A stretch of 64,000 nt of DNA from Sphingomonadales bacterium. Its GTDB lineage: Bacteria > Pseudomonadota > Alphaproteobacteria > Sphingomonadales > Sphingomonadaceae. Below, piece after piece: positions 45,382 to 53,975 of this stretch. The notes beneath the pieces were generated by a model that did no database searches, had not been told where the DNA came from, and saw only the letters and a program-made list of their open reading frames with translations. The stretch is from assembly GCA_027486415.1 (NCBI GenBank), contig JAIXPC010000011.1, positions 479,411 to 543,410 on the forward strand, given 5' to 3'. Both the position numbers and the translations under genes were made by a program. The stretch's first letter is position 1. The number at the start of each line of letters is the position of its first letter.

Positions 45382-48222
45382 ATGCAGCGCCTTGGTTGGG
45401 ACGTCATCAGACAGCGCGCGAAAGATTTCGCCGTCGAGTATGCTGACGCGACCTACGAGAAGGGCGAAACCCACACTTTCTACAATGATTTTTTCGCTAT
45501 CTTCGGCGTCAAACGCCGCGCCGTCGCCTCCTATGAAAAGCGCGTTGGCACTCTCGACAAATCAAAACAGGGCTTCATCGATTTGTTCTGGCCGGGCATG
45601 TTGCTCGTCGAACAGAAAAGCGCCGGCCTGCTGAACGACAAAACGCTCGCCCAAGCCCTCGACTATGTCGACTGGCTGCCGGAACGCGATCAGCCGCGTT
45701 ATGTGTTGACCTGCGATTTCCAGAAATGGCGTCTGCTCGATCTGGAAACCGCCAGGGAAACCCGTTTCACCCTGCCCCAATTGCCCGACCATATCGAGCA
45801 TTTCGATTTCATCCTTGGCCGGCAACGCACCTTCGTCACCCAGGCCGATGTGAACATCAAGGCGGCGGAGCTGATGGGCCGCCTGCACGATGCCTTGAAA
45901 GCCAAGGGCTATGCCGGCCACGACCTTGAAAAGCTGCTCGTCCGCCTGCTGTTCTGCCTGTTTGCCGACGATACCGGCATTTTCGAGCCGAAGGATATCT
46001 TCCTCCAACTGATCGACAACGACACGCGCGAGGATGGCAGCGACGTTGGCACCACGCTGATTGCGCTGTTCGACATACTGGATACGCCCGAAAACCTGCG
46101 CCAGCAGGGTATCCGCGATGAACTGAACGCCTTTCCCTATATCAATGGCGCCCTGTTTGCCGGTGCCGTGCGCGTGCCGCATTTCGACAAGGCAATGCGC
46201 GACCTGCTGCTGGATGCGGCGCGCTTTGATTGGCGCAAGGTGTCGCCGGCCATCTTTGGTTCGCTGTTCCAATCGGTGATGAGCGCCAAGGAACGCCGCG
46301 AAAAGGGCGCGCATTACACCAGCGAGGTGAATATCCTGCGGGTGATCCGCCCGCTGTTCCTTGATGAACTGGAAGCCGAATTGGCGGCGATCAAGGCCCG
46401 GCGCACGGGGCGCGAAGCCGCCTTGCAGAATTTCCAGCACAAACTTGCCCGGCTGAACTTCCTTGATCCGGCCTGCGGTTGCGGCAATTTCCTTGTCATC
46501 GCCTATCGCGAAATCCGTCGGCTGGAACTGGAATGCCTTGATGCCCTGTATCCCCGCGCCACCGGCGCAGGCGACAATCTGCGGCAGGGCATGTTGGGCG
46601 TCACCCAGCTTTCGCTGGTGGACGTGAACCAGTTCCACGGCATCGAATATGAAGAATGGCCGGCGCAGATCGCCGGGGTGGCGATGTGGATGGCCGATCA
46701 TATCGCCAATATCGAGGTCGCCGCCGCCTTTTCGATGCCGTTCGTGCGCATCCCGCTGAAAAAATCGGCCAACATCGTTCACGCCGATGCGCTGGAGGTG
46801 GATTGGGCCAGCGTCTGCCCGCCGGAAAAGATCAGTTACGTGATGGGCAATCCGCCATTTGTGGGTGCAAAATTCCAGACCCCGGCGCAGCGCGAACAGG
46901 TCCGCCGCATTGCCGCCCTGCCGGGCAGCGGCGGCACGCTGGATTATGTCGCGGCATGGTTTCTGAAGGCGGTGGCCTATGCTGGCCGTTCACAGACGCG
47001 CGTGGCGTTCGTTGCCACCAACAGCATCTGCCAGGGCGAACAGGTGGCGCAACTGTGGCCGCTGATCTTCCGCGCCGGCTGGGACATCGCCTTTGCCCAC
47101 CGCAGCTTCGTCTGGAACAGCGAAGCGCGCGGCAAGGCACATGTGCATTGCGTGATTGTCGGACTGGCACATGGTGAGGCCGCCCCAACCGAAAAGCGAC
47201 TGTTCAGCTATGCCGATGGCAAGGGGGAACCGCGGGAGAGCCGTCATGGGTGGCTTATGCCATATCTCGTCGATGCCCGAAGCGAAGCGACACGTCATCT
47301 AGTAGTCAGAGAGGAACCAAAGCCTATCAACGGGGCAAAGCGCCTCAGGACAGGCGTCCAGATGATCGATAATGGCATACTGACTTTTGATTCAGCCGAA
47401 AAAGAGCAATTTCTTCATAAAGAAAAGCATGCTGCTAATTTATTTCGACGTTTTCTCGGTGGCGACGAGTTTATCAATGGGTTTCATCGATACATTTTGT
47501 ATTTAGCAGACGCCGATCCTCAGCAGTTGTATGCATTGCCTGCTGTAAGAGAGCGCTTAGAACAGTTGGTGGCATATAGGGCTTCTAGCGAAAGGCCGAG
47601 CACAAAGGCAATGGCGGCTTTTCCGACCAAGCTAGGCGTCGATGACAGGTTATCTTCTGATTTCTTGGTCATTCCGAACACCAGCTCAGAACGCCGAGAA
47701 TACGTGCCAATTGGATGGCTATCGCCGAGCGTCATTGCAAATCAAAAGTTAAGAATACTGCCCAACGCAACAAGCTGGGAGTTTGGCATTCTCACGAGCG
47801 CTATGCACATGGCATGGATGCGAACAGTTACAGGGCGCATGAAGTCCGATTACATGTATTCGGTCGGCGTGGTCTACAACACCTTCCCATGGCCCGACGC
47901 CAGCGACGCGCAGCGCGACAAGGTCGCGGCGTTGGCGCAGGCGGTGCTGGATGCGCGGGCCAATCATCCCACGGCCAATCTGGCGCAGCTTTATGATCCG
48001 CTGACCATGCCGGCGGATTTGCGCGCCGCGCATCAGGCGCTGGATCGCGCGGTTGACCGGCTGTATCGGCCCGAACCGTTCACGGGCGATGCCGATCGGG
48101 TGGCGTTGCTGTTCACCCGCTATGCCGCGATGGTTGATCCGCTGGCGACGGCAGGTGCGCGCGCCAATGCGCGGGTGGCACGGCGCGCGGCCAAGGATGG
48201 GGCTGCAGTGGCGGCGGAGTAA
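45382..48222 (+). CDS. MmeI-like type IIL/IIG restriction-modification enzyme
   Basis: Single-chain endonuclease plus N6-adenine methyltransferase, 946 residues. The PD-ExK nuclease is at Asp67-x9-Glu77-Gln-Lys79 (FIDLFWPGMLLVEQK), the same spacing as MmeI D70/E80/K82. A helical spacer (about 150-330) leads to the methyltransferase with motif I DPACGCGNF (362-370) and motif IV NPPF (490-493). The target-recognition region, about 633-825, is A/T-richer than the rest; the C-terminal part resumes with NTFPWPDASDAQRDK. Cleavage and methylation are done by one protein, so no separate modification gene is needed. Inverted repeats flank it. Confidence 0.93.
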   Translation: MQRLGWDVIRQRAKDFAVEYADATYEKGETHTFYNDFFAIFGVKRRAVASYEKRVGTLDKSKQGFIDLFWPGMLLVEQKSAGLLNDKTLAQALDYVDWLPERDQPRYVLTCDFQKWRLLDLETARETRFTLPQLPDHIEHFDFILGRQRTFVTQADVNIKAAELMGRLHDALKAKGYAGHDLEKLLVRLLFCLFADDTGIFEPKDIFLQLIDNDTREDGSDVGTTLIALFDILDTPENLRQQGIRDELNAFPYINGALFAGAVRVPHFDKAMRDLLLDAARFDWRKVSPAIFGSLFQSVMSAKERREKGAHYTSEVNILRVIRPLFLDELEAELAAIKARRTGREAALQNFQHKLARLNFLDPACGCGNFLVIAYREIRRLELECLDALYPRATGAGDNLRQGMLGVTQLSLVDVNQFHGIEYEEWPAQIAGVAMWMADHIANIEVAAAFSMPFVRIPLKKSANIVHADALEVDWASVCPPEKISYVMGNPPFVGAKFQTPAQREQVRRIAALPGSGGTLDYVAAWFLKAVAYAGRSQTRVAFVATNSICQGEQVAQLWPLIFRAGWDIAFAHRSFVWNSEARGKAHVHCVIVGLAHGEAAPTEKRLFSYADGKGEPRESRHGWLMPYLVDARSEATRHLVVREEPKPINGAKRLRTGVQMIDNGILTFDSAEKEQFLHKEKHAANLFRRFLGGDEFINGFHRYILYLADADPQQLYALPAVRERLEQLVAYRASSERPSTKAMAAFPTKLGVDDRLSSDFLVIPNTSSERREYVPIGWLSPSVIANQKLRILPNATSWEFGILTSAMHMAWMRTVTGRMKSDYMYSVGVVYNTFPWPDASDAQRDKVAALAQAVLDARANHPTANLAQLYDPLTMPADLRAAHQALDRAVDRLYRPEPFTGDADRVALLFTRYAAMVDPLATAGARANARVARRAAKDGAAVAAE

Positions 48223-48256
48223 GCGGGATCCCGTTTCAAGCACGGGATGACAGGGG
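48223..48256 (-). repeat. Dispersed repeat B, right copy (inverted)
   Basis: GCGGGATCCCG, a TCAAGCACGGGATGACA stretch, directly after the stop codon. Loosely matches the reverse complement of 45190-45240 (GCGGGA, CCCG, TCAAGC blocks shared). Confidence 0.5.
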
Positions 48257-48279
48257 GATGTTGGGGAAGGCGCGCCTGA

Positions 48280-48320
48280 AAACGAACGGGTCAAGGGTCT
48301 GCGACCCTTGCCGCCGGAGG
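48280..48320 (-). repeat. Dispersed repeat A, right copy (inverted)
   Basis: AAACGAACGGGT (48280-48291) and AGGGTCTGCGACCCT (48294-48308), the reverse complement of the two blocks in the left copy, followed by the shared CCGCCGG. The inner stem is CAAGGGTC-TGC-GACCCTTG. Confidence 0.85.
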
Positions 48321-48338
48321 CTTCCGTTCCCCTCCCCC

Positions 48339-50102
48339 TTAAATCCGCTCCTTCACATAGGCCCCCGGCGCATCCTCGATGGCTTTATACGCCCCCTTCC
48401 CCGGCACGCGCGGTTTGACCTGTTTGCCGGAGCGCGGGGTGAGCCAGGTGAGCCAGTCGGGCCACCAGCTGCCCTTGGTTTCGGTGGCGGTGGCGAGGAA
48501 GTCTTCGAGGCTGCTCACCTTGGCCTCGTTCGTCCAGTGCTGGTACTTCCCGGATGAGGGCGGGTTGACGACGCCGGCGATGTGGCCGCTGCCGGCGAGG
48601 ACGAAGCGGGTTTCCCCGGTGAAGGCCTGGGTGAGTTTGAAGGCTGAGCGTGCCGGCGCGATATGGTCTTCCTTGCCGCCCTGGATATAGGCGGGGGTGG
48701 TGACCTTTGAGAGGTCAACGGGGGTGCCGCAGATGGTCATGCCGCCGGGCTGGACCAGCTTGTTGTCGCGGTACATGTCGGCGATGTATTGCCGGTGCCA
48801 GCGGGCGGGGACGTTGGTGGCGTCGCTGTTCCAATAGAGCAGGTCGAAGGGGAAATAGTCTTTCCCCAGCATGTAGTTGTTGACGACATAGGACCAGATC
48901 AGGTCGTTCGATCGCAGCAGGTTGAAGGTGGTGGCCATGTAGCGGCCATCGAGGACGGGCTTGTCCCCGGTCATCGCCTCGATGGTGTCGATGCTGGCAT
49001 CGTCGACAAAGAGTTTCAGTTCGCCGGCGTCGCAGAAATCCACTTGCGCGGTGAAGAAGGTGGCGGTGGCGACCTGGGCGGCCTCTGCGCGCGCGGCGAG
49101 CACGGCCAGCGCGGCGGCGAGCGTGGTGCCGGCGACGCAATAGCCGATGGTGTGGACGCTTTCGGTCTTGCAGATCTCGCGCACCACCTTGATCGCGGTG
49201 AACATGCCTTCATCGACATAGGTATCGACGGTGGCATCGGCGAGGCTTTCGTCGGCGTTCTTCCAGCTGACGACGAAGACAGTGAGGCCTTGTGCGACGG
49301 CCCAGCGGATGAAGCTTTTTTCGGCGGTGAGATCGAGGATGTAGAATTTGTTGATCCACGGCGGGAAGATCAGCAGCGGGGTTTCGAACACCGTATCGGT
49401 GGTGGGCGCATATTGGATCAGCTGGAACAGGCGGTTCTGGAACACCACCTTGCCGGGCGTGATGGCAACGTTGCGGCCGACTTGAAAGGCGTTCTCGTCG
49501 GTCATCTTCATGCGGCCGGTTTTCAGATCGCCGAGCAGATGTTCGAGGCCCTTCAGCAGGTTGGCACCGCCGGTTTCCACGGTCGCCTTCAGCACCTCCG
49601 GGTTGGTGAGGGCGAAGTTGGCGGGGCTCATCGCGTCGACATACTGCTTGATGAGGAACTGCGCCTTGGCCTTTTCGGCGGCATCAAGCCCGTCGAGGCC
49701 GTGGGCGGCCTCCATGATGTGGCTGGCGGTGAGCAGGTAGGACTGGCGCAGGAAATCGAAGGCCGGCGTTTCGGCCCAGGCAGCGCCGGCAAAGCGCTTG
49801 TCTTTCACTTGCGGCTTTTCGGCCGAGGGGGTGAGGAACGTCTGCCACAGGGCCATCGCATCTGCCATGTAGCGTTGCTGCTGCTCGATCAGGCGGGCGG
49901 GATCGGCCATCATCGCGGCCATCGCCTTTTGCCAGGTGGAGAGGAAGCCGAGCGGATCGGCGATCATCGGCGTGGCGGCGTGTTCCTTCGTCCAGAATTC
50001 CAGCATCATCTGCTGGCCCTTGCCGGCCAGATCGGTGAGCTTCTGGAAATTCTCCTGCGTCTGCGCTTGCAGGGCGGCAAGATCGGCGGGGGTTTCGGGC
50101 AT
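48339..50102 (-). CDS. phaC: Class I poly(3-hydroxyalkanoate) synthase
   Basis: Polymerises hydroxyacyl-CoA into storage polyester on granule surfaces. 587 residues, the class I length. The lipase-like box GYCVAGTT carries the nucleophile Cys322; the catalytic His is in GSGHIAGVVNPP near the C terminus and the WWPDWLTWL segment is typical. ATG 50102 has GGAGAGAG upstream. No phaA, phaB or phasin gene is adjacent; a short peptide gene diverges from it at 50183. Confidence 0.95.
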   Translation of the reverse strand: MPETPADLAALQAQTQENFQKLTDLAGKGQQMMLEFWTKEHAATPMIADPLGFLSTWQKAMAAMMADPARLIEQQQRYMADAMALWQTFLTPSAEKPQVKDKRFAGAAWAETPAFDFLRQSYLLTASHIMEAAHGLDGLDAAEKAKAQFLIKQYVDAMSPANFALTNPEVLKATVETGGANLLKGLEHLLGDLKTGRMKMTDENAFQVGRNVAITPGKVVFQNRLFQLIQYAPTTDTVFETPLLIFPPWINKFYILDLTAEKSFIRWAVAQGLTVFVVSWKNADESLADATVDTYVDEGMFTAIKVVREICKTESVHTIGYCVAGTTLAAALAVLAARAEAAQVATATFFTAQVDFCDAGELKLFVDDASIDTIEAMTGDKPVLDGRYMATTFNLLRSNDLIWSYVVNNYMLGKDYFPFDLLYWNSDATNVPARWHRQYIADMYRDNKLVQPGGMTICGTPVDLSKVTTPAYIQGGKEDHIAPARSAFKLTQAFTGETRFVLAGSGHIAGVVNPPSSGKYQHWTNEAKVSSLEDFLATATETKGSWWPDWLTWLTPRSGKQVKPRVPGKGAYKAIEDAPGAYVKERI

Positions 50103-50182
50103 TGCTCTCTCCTGCCGGATACTGTGCCTTGGCCGGGCCGGCTTTGCCAACCCCGGTGGATTGCGTTAAGGGGCATTTCATC

Positions 50183-50260
50183 ATGTCGACGCCCGCCATC
50201 ATTGCCGCATTCGCCGCTGCTGCCGCAGCCGCACGCGCGGCTGGGCCGCCGCCGTCGTGA
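50183..50260 (+). CDS. Candidate 25-residue Ala-rich peptide gene
   Basis: A 26-codon frame including stop encoding a 25-residue peptide that starts MSTPAIIAAF, continues as an alanine run with one Arg, and ends GPPPS. AAGGGG lies nine bases upstream of the ATG, a good ribosome site, and a strong intrinsic terminator follows 33 bases after the stop. It lies in the gap between divergent phaC (start 50102) and the aminotransferase gene. The peptide is hydrophobic and could form one helix. No homology is claimed. Confidence 0.5.
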   Translation: MSTPAIIAAFAAAAAAARAAGPPPS

Positions 50261-50293
50261 TGGGTTGAACGCAACATTCAAACCTTGAACGAG

Positions 50294-50334
50294 GCGGCGG
50301 CGAAACGAAAAGGTTTCCCCGCCGCTTTTCTTTT
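50294..50334 (+). terminator. Intrinsic terminator between small peptide gene and aminotransferase gene
   Basis: Stem GCGGCGG / CCGCCGC with inner GAAAC / GTTTC after a single C-C mismatch, loop GAAAAG, followed by TTTTCTTTT (50326-50334). It faces rightward, so it ends a transcript that must start between phaC and 50294. Confidence 0.93.
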
Positions 50335-50382
50335 GCCCGATCGTTGCTTAAGGCATCCCCAACCTTCCACCGGAACTGGCCC

Positions 50383-51594
50383 ATGCAGGACGAATTTTAC
50401 CGCATCAAACGTTTGCCGCCCTATGTGATCGCGGAAGTGAACGCGATGCGCGCGGCCGCACGGGCGCGGGGGGACGACATCATCGATCTGGGCATGGGCA
50501 ATCCCGATCTGCCGCCGCCGCCGCACGTGATTGCCAAGCTGGCCGAAGTGGCGGCCAAGCCCGACGCGCATGGTTATTCGGCGTCGAAGGGCATTCCGGG
50601 GCTGAGGCGCGCGCAGGCGGCCTATTATGATCGCCGCTTTGGCGTTGATCTTGATCCCGAAACCGAAGTGGTGGTGACGCTGGGATCGAAGGAAGGCCTG
50701 GCCAACCTGGCCCAGGCGATCACCGCGCCCGGCGACGTGGTGCTGGCGCCCAACCCGTCCTATCCCATCCACACCTTTGGCTTCATCATTGCGGGTGCCA
50801 CCATCCGCAGCGTGCCGACGACGCCGGACGAGCGTTATTTCGAAGCGCTGGAGCGGGCGGTGCGGTTCACCGTGCCGCGCCCATCCGTGCTGGTGATGGG
50901 ATACCCGAGCAACCCGACCGCCGAGGTGGCCGATCTGGCCTTCTATGAGCGCGTGGTGGCGTTTGCGAAGAAGCACAATATCTGGGTGCTGAGCGATCTG
51001 GCCTATTCGGAAATCTATTTCGACGGGGTGCCGACGCCGTCGATCCTGCAGGTGCCGGGCGCCAAGGACGTGGCGATCGAGTTCACCTCGCTGTCCAAGT
51101 CCTATTCGATGGCCGGCTGGCGCATCGGTTTCGCGGTTGGCAACAAGACGCTGATTTCAGCGCTGACGCGGGTGAAGTCCTATCTGGATTATGGCGCCTT
51201 CACGCCGATCCAGGCGGCGGCGGTCGCGGCGCTGAATGGCCCGCAGGATATCGTCGCCCAGAACCGGGAGCTGTATCACCGCCGCCGTGACGTGATGGTG
51301 GAAGCCTTTGGCCGCGCCGGCTGGGACATCCCGCCACCGCGCGCCTCGATGTTTGCGTGGGCCCCGCTGCCGCCGGCGCTGGCGCATCTGGGCAGCCTCG
51401 AATTCTCCAAGCAATTGCTCACCCATGCCGGCGTCGCGGTGGCGCCGGGCGTTGGCTATGGCGAGGATGGCGAAGGTTTCGTGCGCATCGCGCTGGTGGA
51501 GAACGAGCAGCGGCTGCGCCAGGCGGCGCGCAACATCCGCAAATATCTGCAATCGATGGGCGTCAACACGCCTGCGGCCAAGGCGGGGGCCTGA
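50383..51594 (+). CDS. Class I/II aminotransferase, AlaC-like
   Basis: PLP-dependent aminotransferase, 403 residues, closest in pattern to alanine aminotransferase AlaC (start FYRIKRLPPYV, DIIDLGMGNPDLPPP). The PLP lysine is in SLSKSYSMAGWRIGF and the tail Arg in FVRIALVENEQRLRQA. It is often annotated as LL-diaminopimelate aminotransferase as well; alanine/pyruvate use is more likely. ATG 50383 is the family start; a longer frame begins at 50344. Three bases separate it from hom, so they form an operon. Confidence 0.9.
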   Translation: MQDEFYRIKRLPPYVIAEVNAMRAAARARGDDIIDLGMGNPDLPPPPHVIAKLAEVAAKPDAHGYSASKGIPGLRRAQAAYYDRRFGVDLDPETEVVVTLGSKEGLANLAQAITAPGDVVLAPNPSYPIHTFGFIIAGATIRSVPTTPDERYFEALERAVRFTVPRPSVLVMGYPSNPTAEVADLAFYERVVAFAKKHNIWVLSDLAYSEIYFDGVPTPSILQVPGAKDVAIEFTSLSKSYSMAGWRIGFAVGNKTLISALTRVKSYLDYGAFTPIQAAAVAALNGPQDIVAQNRELYHRRRDVMVEAFGRAGWDIPPPRASMFAWAPLPPALAHLGSLEFSKQLLTHAGVAVAPGVGYGEDGEGFVRIALVENEQRLRQAARNIRKYLQSMGVNTPAAKAGA

Positions 51595-51597
51595 TCC

Positions 51598-52884
51598 ATG
51601 ACGCTGCGTATCGGCCTTGCCGGGCTGGGGAATGTTGGCGCGGGGGTGGTGAAGATCCTTGGCCAGAATGAAGATCTGGTCGCCAGGCGCGCCGGGCAGC
51701 CGATCGTGGTGACGGCGGTTTCGGCGCGGGATCGCAACCGGGATCGCGGCGTGTCGTTGGGTGGCATCGCCTGGGTGGATGATGCGACCGAGCTGGCGGC
51801 GCGCGACGATGTCGACGTGGTGGTGGAGCTGATCGGCGGGTCGGACGGCCCGGCCCTCACGCTCGCCCGCCGCACGCTGGCTGCAAACAAGCCGCTGGTG
51901 ACGGCGAACAAGGCCATGCTCGCCCATCACGGCATCGAACTGGCTGAAGCCGCTGAAAAGGCAGGATTGCCGCTGAAGTATGAAGCAGCGGTGGCGGGCG
52001 GCATCCCGGTCATCAAGGGGCTGGCCGAAGGCGCCGCCGCCAACCGCATCACCCGCGTTTATGGCGTGATGAACGGCACCTGCAATTACATCCTGTCGCG
52101 CATGGAGGCGGAGGGGCTGGATTTCGCCCCGGTGCTGGCCGACGCGCAGGCGCTGGGCTTTGCCGAGGCGGATCCCAGCTTTGACATCGATGGCGTCGAT
52201 ACCGCCCACAAATTGTCGATCCTCGCCGCATTGGCCTTTGGCGCGCGCATCGATTTTGCCGGCGTCGCCACCCACGGCATCCGCAGCCTGGCCAGCGCCG
52301 ATATCGCGCAGGCCGCCGCGCTGGGCTTCCGCATCAAGCTGGTGGGCCTGGCCGAAGCCGAGGATGGCAAGCTGTTCCAGCGCGTTCACCCGGCGCTGGT
52401 GCCGATCGATCACCCGATTGCCACCACCATGGGCCCGCTGAATGCCGTGGTGGTGGAAGGCGATTTCGTCGGCCGGCTGTTCTTCCAGGGCCGCGGTGCC
52501 GGCGAAGGGCCGACGGCAAGCGCCGTGGTCGCAGATCTGGTTGATATCGCCCGCGGCGACGTGCGGCCGCCGTTCACCATGCCGGTCGCGGATCTGGCGG
52601 CCCTGCCCCGCGCGACGAGTGCCGACCGGCGCGGGCGTTACTATCTGCGATTGAACGTGGCCGATCGGGCCGGCGTGCTGGCCGAACTGACGGCGGCATT
52701 GCGGGATTGCGGCGTCTCCATCGAAAGCCTGGTGCAGCGCGGCACATCGGCCAGTGGTGATGCCATGGTGGTGATGGTCACCCACGAAGCGCGTGAGGCC
52801 GACGTGGTGGAGAGCCTCGCACGCATGGCGGCCTCTCCGTCGGTGGTGGGTGCGCCGGTGATGATGCATATTCTCGGATTTTGA
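51598..52884 (+). CDS. hom: Homoserine dehydrogenase
   Basis: NAD(P)-dependent reduction of aspartate semialdehyde to homoserine for threonine and methionine synthesis. 428 residues. N-terminal GLAGLGNVGAGVV, the catalytic domain (NGTCNYIL, ADPSFDIDGVDTAHK with the active lysine region), and a C-terminal ACT regulatory domain (YYLRLNVADRAGVLAEL) suggest feedback control by threonine. Follows the aminotransferase at three bases. Confidence 0.96.
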   Translation: MTLRIGLAGLGNVGAGVVKILGQNEDLVARRAGQPIVVTAVSARDRNRDRGVSLGGIAWVDDATELAARDDVDVVVELIGGSDGPALTLARRTLAANKPLVTANKAMLAHHGIELAEAAEKAGLPLKYEAAVAGGIPVIKGLAEGAAANRITRVYGVMNGTCNYILSRMEAEGLDFAPVLADAQALGFAEADPSFDIDGVDTAHKLSILAALAFGARIDFAGVATHGIRSLASADIAQAAALGFRIKLVGLAEAEDGKLFQRVHPALVPIDHPIATTMGPLNAVVVEGDFVGRLFFQGRGAGEGPTASAVVADLVDIARGDVRPPFTMPVADLAALPRATSADRRGRYYLRLNVADRAGVLAELTAALRDCGVSIESLVQRGTSASGDAMVVMVTHEAREADVVESLARMAASPSVVGAPVMMHILGF

Positions 52885-52946
52885 CGCCTTTCGCAGCGGG
52901 ATTTACGCGCGTAGAGCGTGGCATCTTTGATTCGGATGGGAATGAC

Positions 52947-53933
52947 ATGACCGCTGGTGCCGCTGAACTGGGTTCGACTGCGCTTGATCGCGTGCTGGTG
53001 CTGGAAATGGTGCGGGTGACGGAAAACGCCGCCATCGCCGCGTCCCGCCTGATCGGGCGCGGGGATGAAAAGGCCGCCGATGCCGCCGCTGTCGAAGCCA
53101 TGCGCGATGCCCTGAACCAGCTTGATTTCGATGGCACCGTTGTGATCGGCGAAGGCGAGCGTGACGAGGCGCCGATGCTGTTCATCGGCGAAAAGGTCGG
53201 GAAAGCCATTGGCACCGGGCCGCGCATCGATATCGCGCTGGATCCGCTGGAAGGCACCACCATCACCGCCAAGGCCGGCCCCAACGCTCTGGCCGTGCTG
53301 GCCATTGCCGAAGAAGGTGGCCTGCTGAACGCGCCCGACGTCTACATGGACAAGATCGCGGTCGGCCCCGGCTATCCGGTTGGGGTGATCGATCTCAACC
53401 GCAGCCCGACCGAAAATGTGCAGGCCGTCGCTGCCGCCAAGGGCGTGACCCCGGCCGACATCATCGTCTGCGTGCTCGACCGGCCGCGCCACGAGGCGCT
53501 GATCGCCGAACTGCGCGGCCTTGGCTGCGGCATCATGCTGATCCCCGATGGCGATGTGGCCGGCGTGATTGCCACCACCAACCCCGAAACCGGCATCGAT
53601 ATGTACATGGGGTCGGGCGGTGCGCCGGAAGGCGTGCTGGCCGCTGCTGCACTGCGCTGCGTCGGTGGCCAGATCCAGGGCCGCCTGCTGTTCCGCAACG
53701 AGGATGAACGCGCCCGCGCCCGCCGCTGGGGCATCAGCGATTTCGATCGTGTCTATGCGCTGGAAGACATGGCCAAGGGCGATTGCATCTTTGCCGCCAC
53801 CGGCGTCACCGATGGTTCGATGCTGAAGGGCGTGAAGCGCCGCAAGGACGGCACGGTGACGACCGAGAGCGTGGTGATGCGCGCATCGACCGGCACGGTG
53901 CGCTGGGTCAGCGGCGAGCATCGCCACAAATAA
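52947..53933 (+). CDS. glpX: Class II fructose-1,6-bisphosphatase
   Basis: GlpX-type phosphatase of gluconeogenesis, 328 residues. Metal- and substrate-binding stretches VIGEGERDEAPML, ALDPLEGTT and the GSGGAPEGVL loop are clear. ATG 52947 gives the standard N terminus (TAGAAELGSTALDRVLVLE); the longer frame from 52881 is unlikely. It is the third gene of the aminotransferase-hom-glpX-recJ run. Confidence 0.95.
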   Translation: MTAGAAELGSTALDRVLVLEMVRVTENAAIAASRLIGRGDEKAADAAAVEAMRDALNQLDFDGTVVIGEGERDEAPMLFIGEKVGKAIGTGPRIDIALDPLEGTTITAKAGPNALAVLAIAEEGGLLNAPDVYMDKIAVGPGYPVGVIDLNRSPTENVQAVAAAKGVTPADIIVCVLDRPRHEALIAELRGLGCGIMLIPDGDVAGVIATTNPETGIDMYMGSGGAPEGVLAAAALRCVGGQIQGRLLFRNEDERARARRWGISDFDRVYALEDMAKGDCIFAATGVTDGSMLKGVKRRKDGTVTTESVVMRASTGTVRWVSGEHRHK

Positions 53934-53975
53934 GCCCCCCTTGCCCGAATCCGCTGCCCATCGCAGGGTTGGCGC

